Shown piece after piece: positions 62,530-64,000 of a DNA stretch of 64,000 nucleotides. The notes beneath the pieces are model-generated. The model did not search any database and had not been told where the DNA came from. It saw nothing but the letters and a program-made list of their open reading frames with translations. Each line of letters starts with the position of its first letter. Within the stretch, counting starts at the first letter, position 1. Source of the DNA: a virus; IMG/VR virus record IMGVR_UViG_3300036770_005540, positions 1 to 64,000 of that record; one strand, written 5' to 3'. Made by a program: the position numbers and the translations under genes.

Positions 62530-62790
62530 TTATTTCTTTTTGGCCGTCTTCTTTTTGCGATGGGCATCAGCATCGCCCATGTGTGCATCAAGTTTAGCAT
62601 CAATAACAGCAAGGTCTTCGTCAAGGTATTCAATTTCCAAAGCAACTTCCTCGAGTTTTTCCATCACCATTCCATGGTCTCGGACGTTCTCTTCGCGGCT
62701 CTTTTTGACTTGATACACAACAGTCACAAAGCCAATCAATGCAACGACAATGATGCCGAATGTCTCGATGAGTGAGTTGGCAATATCCAT
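62530..62790 (-). CDS. Membrane-anchored coiled-coil protein (DUF2746-like)
   Basis: 86 residues. One membrane segment (FGIIVVALIGFVTVVYQV), then a coiled coil (GMVMEKLEEVALEIEYLDED) and a Lys-rich tail. Its place directly downstream of the endolysin is typical of phage lysis-associated DUF2746 proteins, sometimes called holin-like. Confidence 0.7.
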   Translation of the reverse strand: MDIANSLIETFGIIVVALIGFVTVVYQVKKSREENVRDHGMVMEKLEEVALEIEYLDEDLAVIDAKLDAHMGDADAHRKKKTAKKK

Positions 62791-63666
62791 TTACATCCCC
62801 AAAAGTTCTTGTGCCTTCTTGCCGACTCTAGGGCCAGCAGGAAGTTTGTTGGCTGCCTTGAACTTCTTGACCGCTTCAGATGTCTTTGGGCCGAAGTCTC
62901 CGTCGCAATTTGCCTGGTAAAACCCCTTTTCCTTTAGTTTTTCTTGCAGGAGTCTTACTCTTTCTCCTTTTGCGCCTGGGGCTAGTTCCTCGTCCGCTTT
63001 TTCTGTTGCTGGTGCCGCTGGCTTTGGGGCTTGCGCCTTTGGCGCTTCGGCTTTTGGGGCTTCTGCTTTTGGCGTTTCTTTTCCAGGGACTGGTGGAGTA
63101 ATTCCATTCTTTGCCATGTACTCAACTACCGCTGCTGGCGGATTGTCGCCTTCCGTGTAGCGCAGGTGCCATGGCTCCTCAGGGACAACTTCCCAACTGA
63201 ATCCAAACTTGCGAACGTTGTTGACAAGCCATTGAAGTCTCTTTGGCTCTGCTGCAGTGTGCACGTCAACAGCCAAACCGCTGTTGTGCTGAGAGGTGCC
63301 AGGTGCAGCAAGGCTCGCCAACTTCGGCGACTTCTTGTACCACTTCACGCCTTGAAACGTTCTCGTTGAAGCGCCAGGAATTGGTTCCTTCTGATAGCGC
63401 GTAAGAAACGCACTCAACTGGCTTGCAAACGTTCTGTAGGTATCACCAGCAGAAACTGGCTTAAGAAGGATTCCGTCTTTTTCCGCGGCTTCACACATTG
63501 CTGCCCACGCTGCTGCTGCCAACCAGTGCAACTGTCCACAGGGCTTGCCGCCCTCGCCGCGCGCTGGCCTTAGAAGATGACCAGGAAGTTTTCCTGGCTC
63601 AGTACCCTTGAGGTCTGCTGGCTGCTTTACTGGAACAACAATATCCCAAATAACTTTACTCGGCAT
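62791..63666 (-). CDS. Endolysin: VanY-type M15 peptidase plus peptidoglycan-binding domain
   Basis: 291 residues. Residues about 20-175 are an M15/VanY D-Ala-D-Ala carboxypeptidase-like domain with zinc motifs SQHNSGLAVDVH (H and D ligands) and EPWHLRY. A low-complexity PKAEAPKAEAPKAQAPK linker follows, then a PG_binding_1 domain (KGERVRLLQEKLKEKGFYQA, GDFGPKTSEAVKKF). It cuts peptide cross-links of peptidoglycan. Ends before the membrane gene and starts after a holin-like gene. Confidence 0.9.
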   Translation of the reverse strand: MPSKVIWDIVVPVKQPADLKGTEPGKLPGHLLRPARGEGGKPCGQLHWLAAAAWAAMCEAAEKDGILLKPVSAGDTYRTFASQLSAFLTRYQKEPIPGASTRTFQGVKWYKKSPKLASLAAPGTSQHNSGLAVDVHTAAEPKRLQWLVNNVRKFGFSWEVVPEEPWHLRYTEGDNPPAAVVEYMAKNGITPPVPGKETPKAEAPKAEAPKAQAPKPAAPATEKADEELAPGAKGERVRLLQEKLKEKGFYQANCDGDFGPKTSEAVKKFKAANKLPAGPRVGKKAQELLGM

Positions 63667-63668
63667 GG

Positions 63669-63929
63669 CTAAACTTCCTCTTTGGCTACTTTCTTTACTG
63701 ATTTGTCTACTTGATTAAAAACTTGATTAATTTCTTCAACGCTGAGTTTGCCATCGTCGAGGAACGCTCTTGAGAGTCCTTCGATTACTGTGGCTACGCC
63801 AGCAATTCCAGCCATGAAAACGGCTTTCCAAAGCGGAACTCCAGCAATTGTTCCAGCGCCAATGACACCAAGACCACTTGCAGCAAACGTTGCGAGAATT
63901 CTTAAAAGGATGTTCTTAAGTTGTTCCAT
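63669..63929 (-). CDS. Holin-like membrane protein, 86 residues
   Basis: ATG 63,929 with AAGGAAG upstream. Two hydrophobic segments (ILATFAASGLGVIGAGTIAG, LWKAVFMAGIAGVATVIEGL) and an acidic-to-basic tail. Two bases before the endolysin gene, and TAATG-coupled to the gene before it, it is a likely holin. Confidence 0.7.
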   Translation of the reverse strand: MEQLKNILLRILATFAASGLGVIGAGTIAGVPLWKAVFMAGIAGVATVIEGLSRAFLDDGKLSVEEINQVFNQVDKSVKKVAKEEV

Positions 63930-64000
63930 TAATCTTCCTTCTTCCACATCACCAAGTAGTAGTGGGCCGCAAAAGCAAGCAATGAAGCAATGATTGCCAC
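63929..64000 (-). CDS. Membrane protein, 3' end only
   Basis: Reading frame runs off the window. The visible 23 residues are hydrophobic (VAIIASLLAFAAHYYLVMWK) and end KKED. TAATG overlap with the holin-like gene suggests another lysis-cassette membrane protein. The GTG at 64,000 could also be its start. Confidence 0.5.
   Translation of the reverse strand: MAIIASLLAFAAHYYLVMWKKED

Noticed and set aside
1-64000. Integrated prophage
   Set aside because: No integrase, excisionase, attachment repeat or host housekeeping gene is visible; the Cro/CI-like protein alone is not sufficient.

Overview
The window reads as part of a tailed double-stranded DNA phage genome, most likely one infecting an actinobacterium. 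The evidence is two WhiB-family iron-sulfur regulators (10,954-11,562 and 58,503-58,820), leaderless promoters in large number, an adenosylcobalamin-dependent ribonucleotide reductase, two phage tRNA genes, and lysis genes at both ends of the window. There are about 135 genes, most of them tiny and tightly packed. I found no large terminase, portal, major capsid or tail gene, so the usual structural module must lie outside. The host assignment is an inference; I cannot name a species.

Layout. 1-0.9 kb: end of a GH25 lysozyme, a holin-like protein and a four-cysteine protein. 0.9-8.9 kb: nucleotide metabolism (MazG-like pyrophosphohydrolase, class II RNR), tRNA-Arg(TCT), tRNA-Ile(TAT), a ParB-like protein and a DUF932 protein. 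8.9-17.9 kb: a secreted lysozyme-like protein, then a run of + strand genes with an HTH-WhiB fusion, a CHC2/Toprim/RecA-like primase-ATPase, an HTH protein resembling small terminase, a ribbon-helix-helix protein and an S-adenosylmethionine decarboxylase; a SNF2-type helicase lies opposite. 17.9-19.2 kb: 1.3 kb without genes, packed with short direct repeats. 19.2-30.2 kb: one gene for a cysteine-free 3,355-residue polyvalent protein plus three small co-directional genes. 30.2-51.3 kb: about 75 small genes, nearly all on the - strand, in short operons. 51.4-55.2 kb: + strand genes including an AAA+ ATPase/VWA pair resembling CobS/CobT. 55.3-64 kb: helicase-associated HTH protein, replication-initiation-like proteins, second WhiB, an HslV-like Ntn-hydrolase, metallophosphoesterase, winged-helix proteins, and an endolysin (VanY-type peptidase plus peptidoglycan-binding domain) with holin-like membrane proteins.

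Three sequence systems stand out. (1) A promoter repeated 34 times between 31.5 and 52.6 kb: a -35 like TTGNNN, a 17-bp spacer ending CCATTATTGCCTG, and a -10 TAAGGT. In 28 copies the -10 is followed by exactly six bases and a start codon, so these mRNAs should be leaderless. (2) A second repeat (14 copies) with core TACGGTGGTGGAAAG, placed behind gene clusters and combined in seven places with the promoter, GC-rich sequence and sometimes perfect DnaA boxes. (3) The hexamer GYCCCG (either strand), absent by eye from the first 17.4 kb but very frequent from about 18 to 51 kb in both coding and non-coding DNA.

Metabolic theme: B12-dependent RNR together with a CobS/CobT-like pair, and SpeD together with a deacetylase-fold enzyme of the acetylpolyamine amidohydrolase type, suggest that the phage adjusts deoxynucleotide and polyamine supply in its host.
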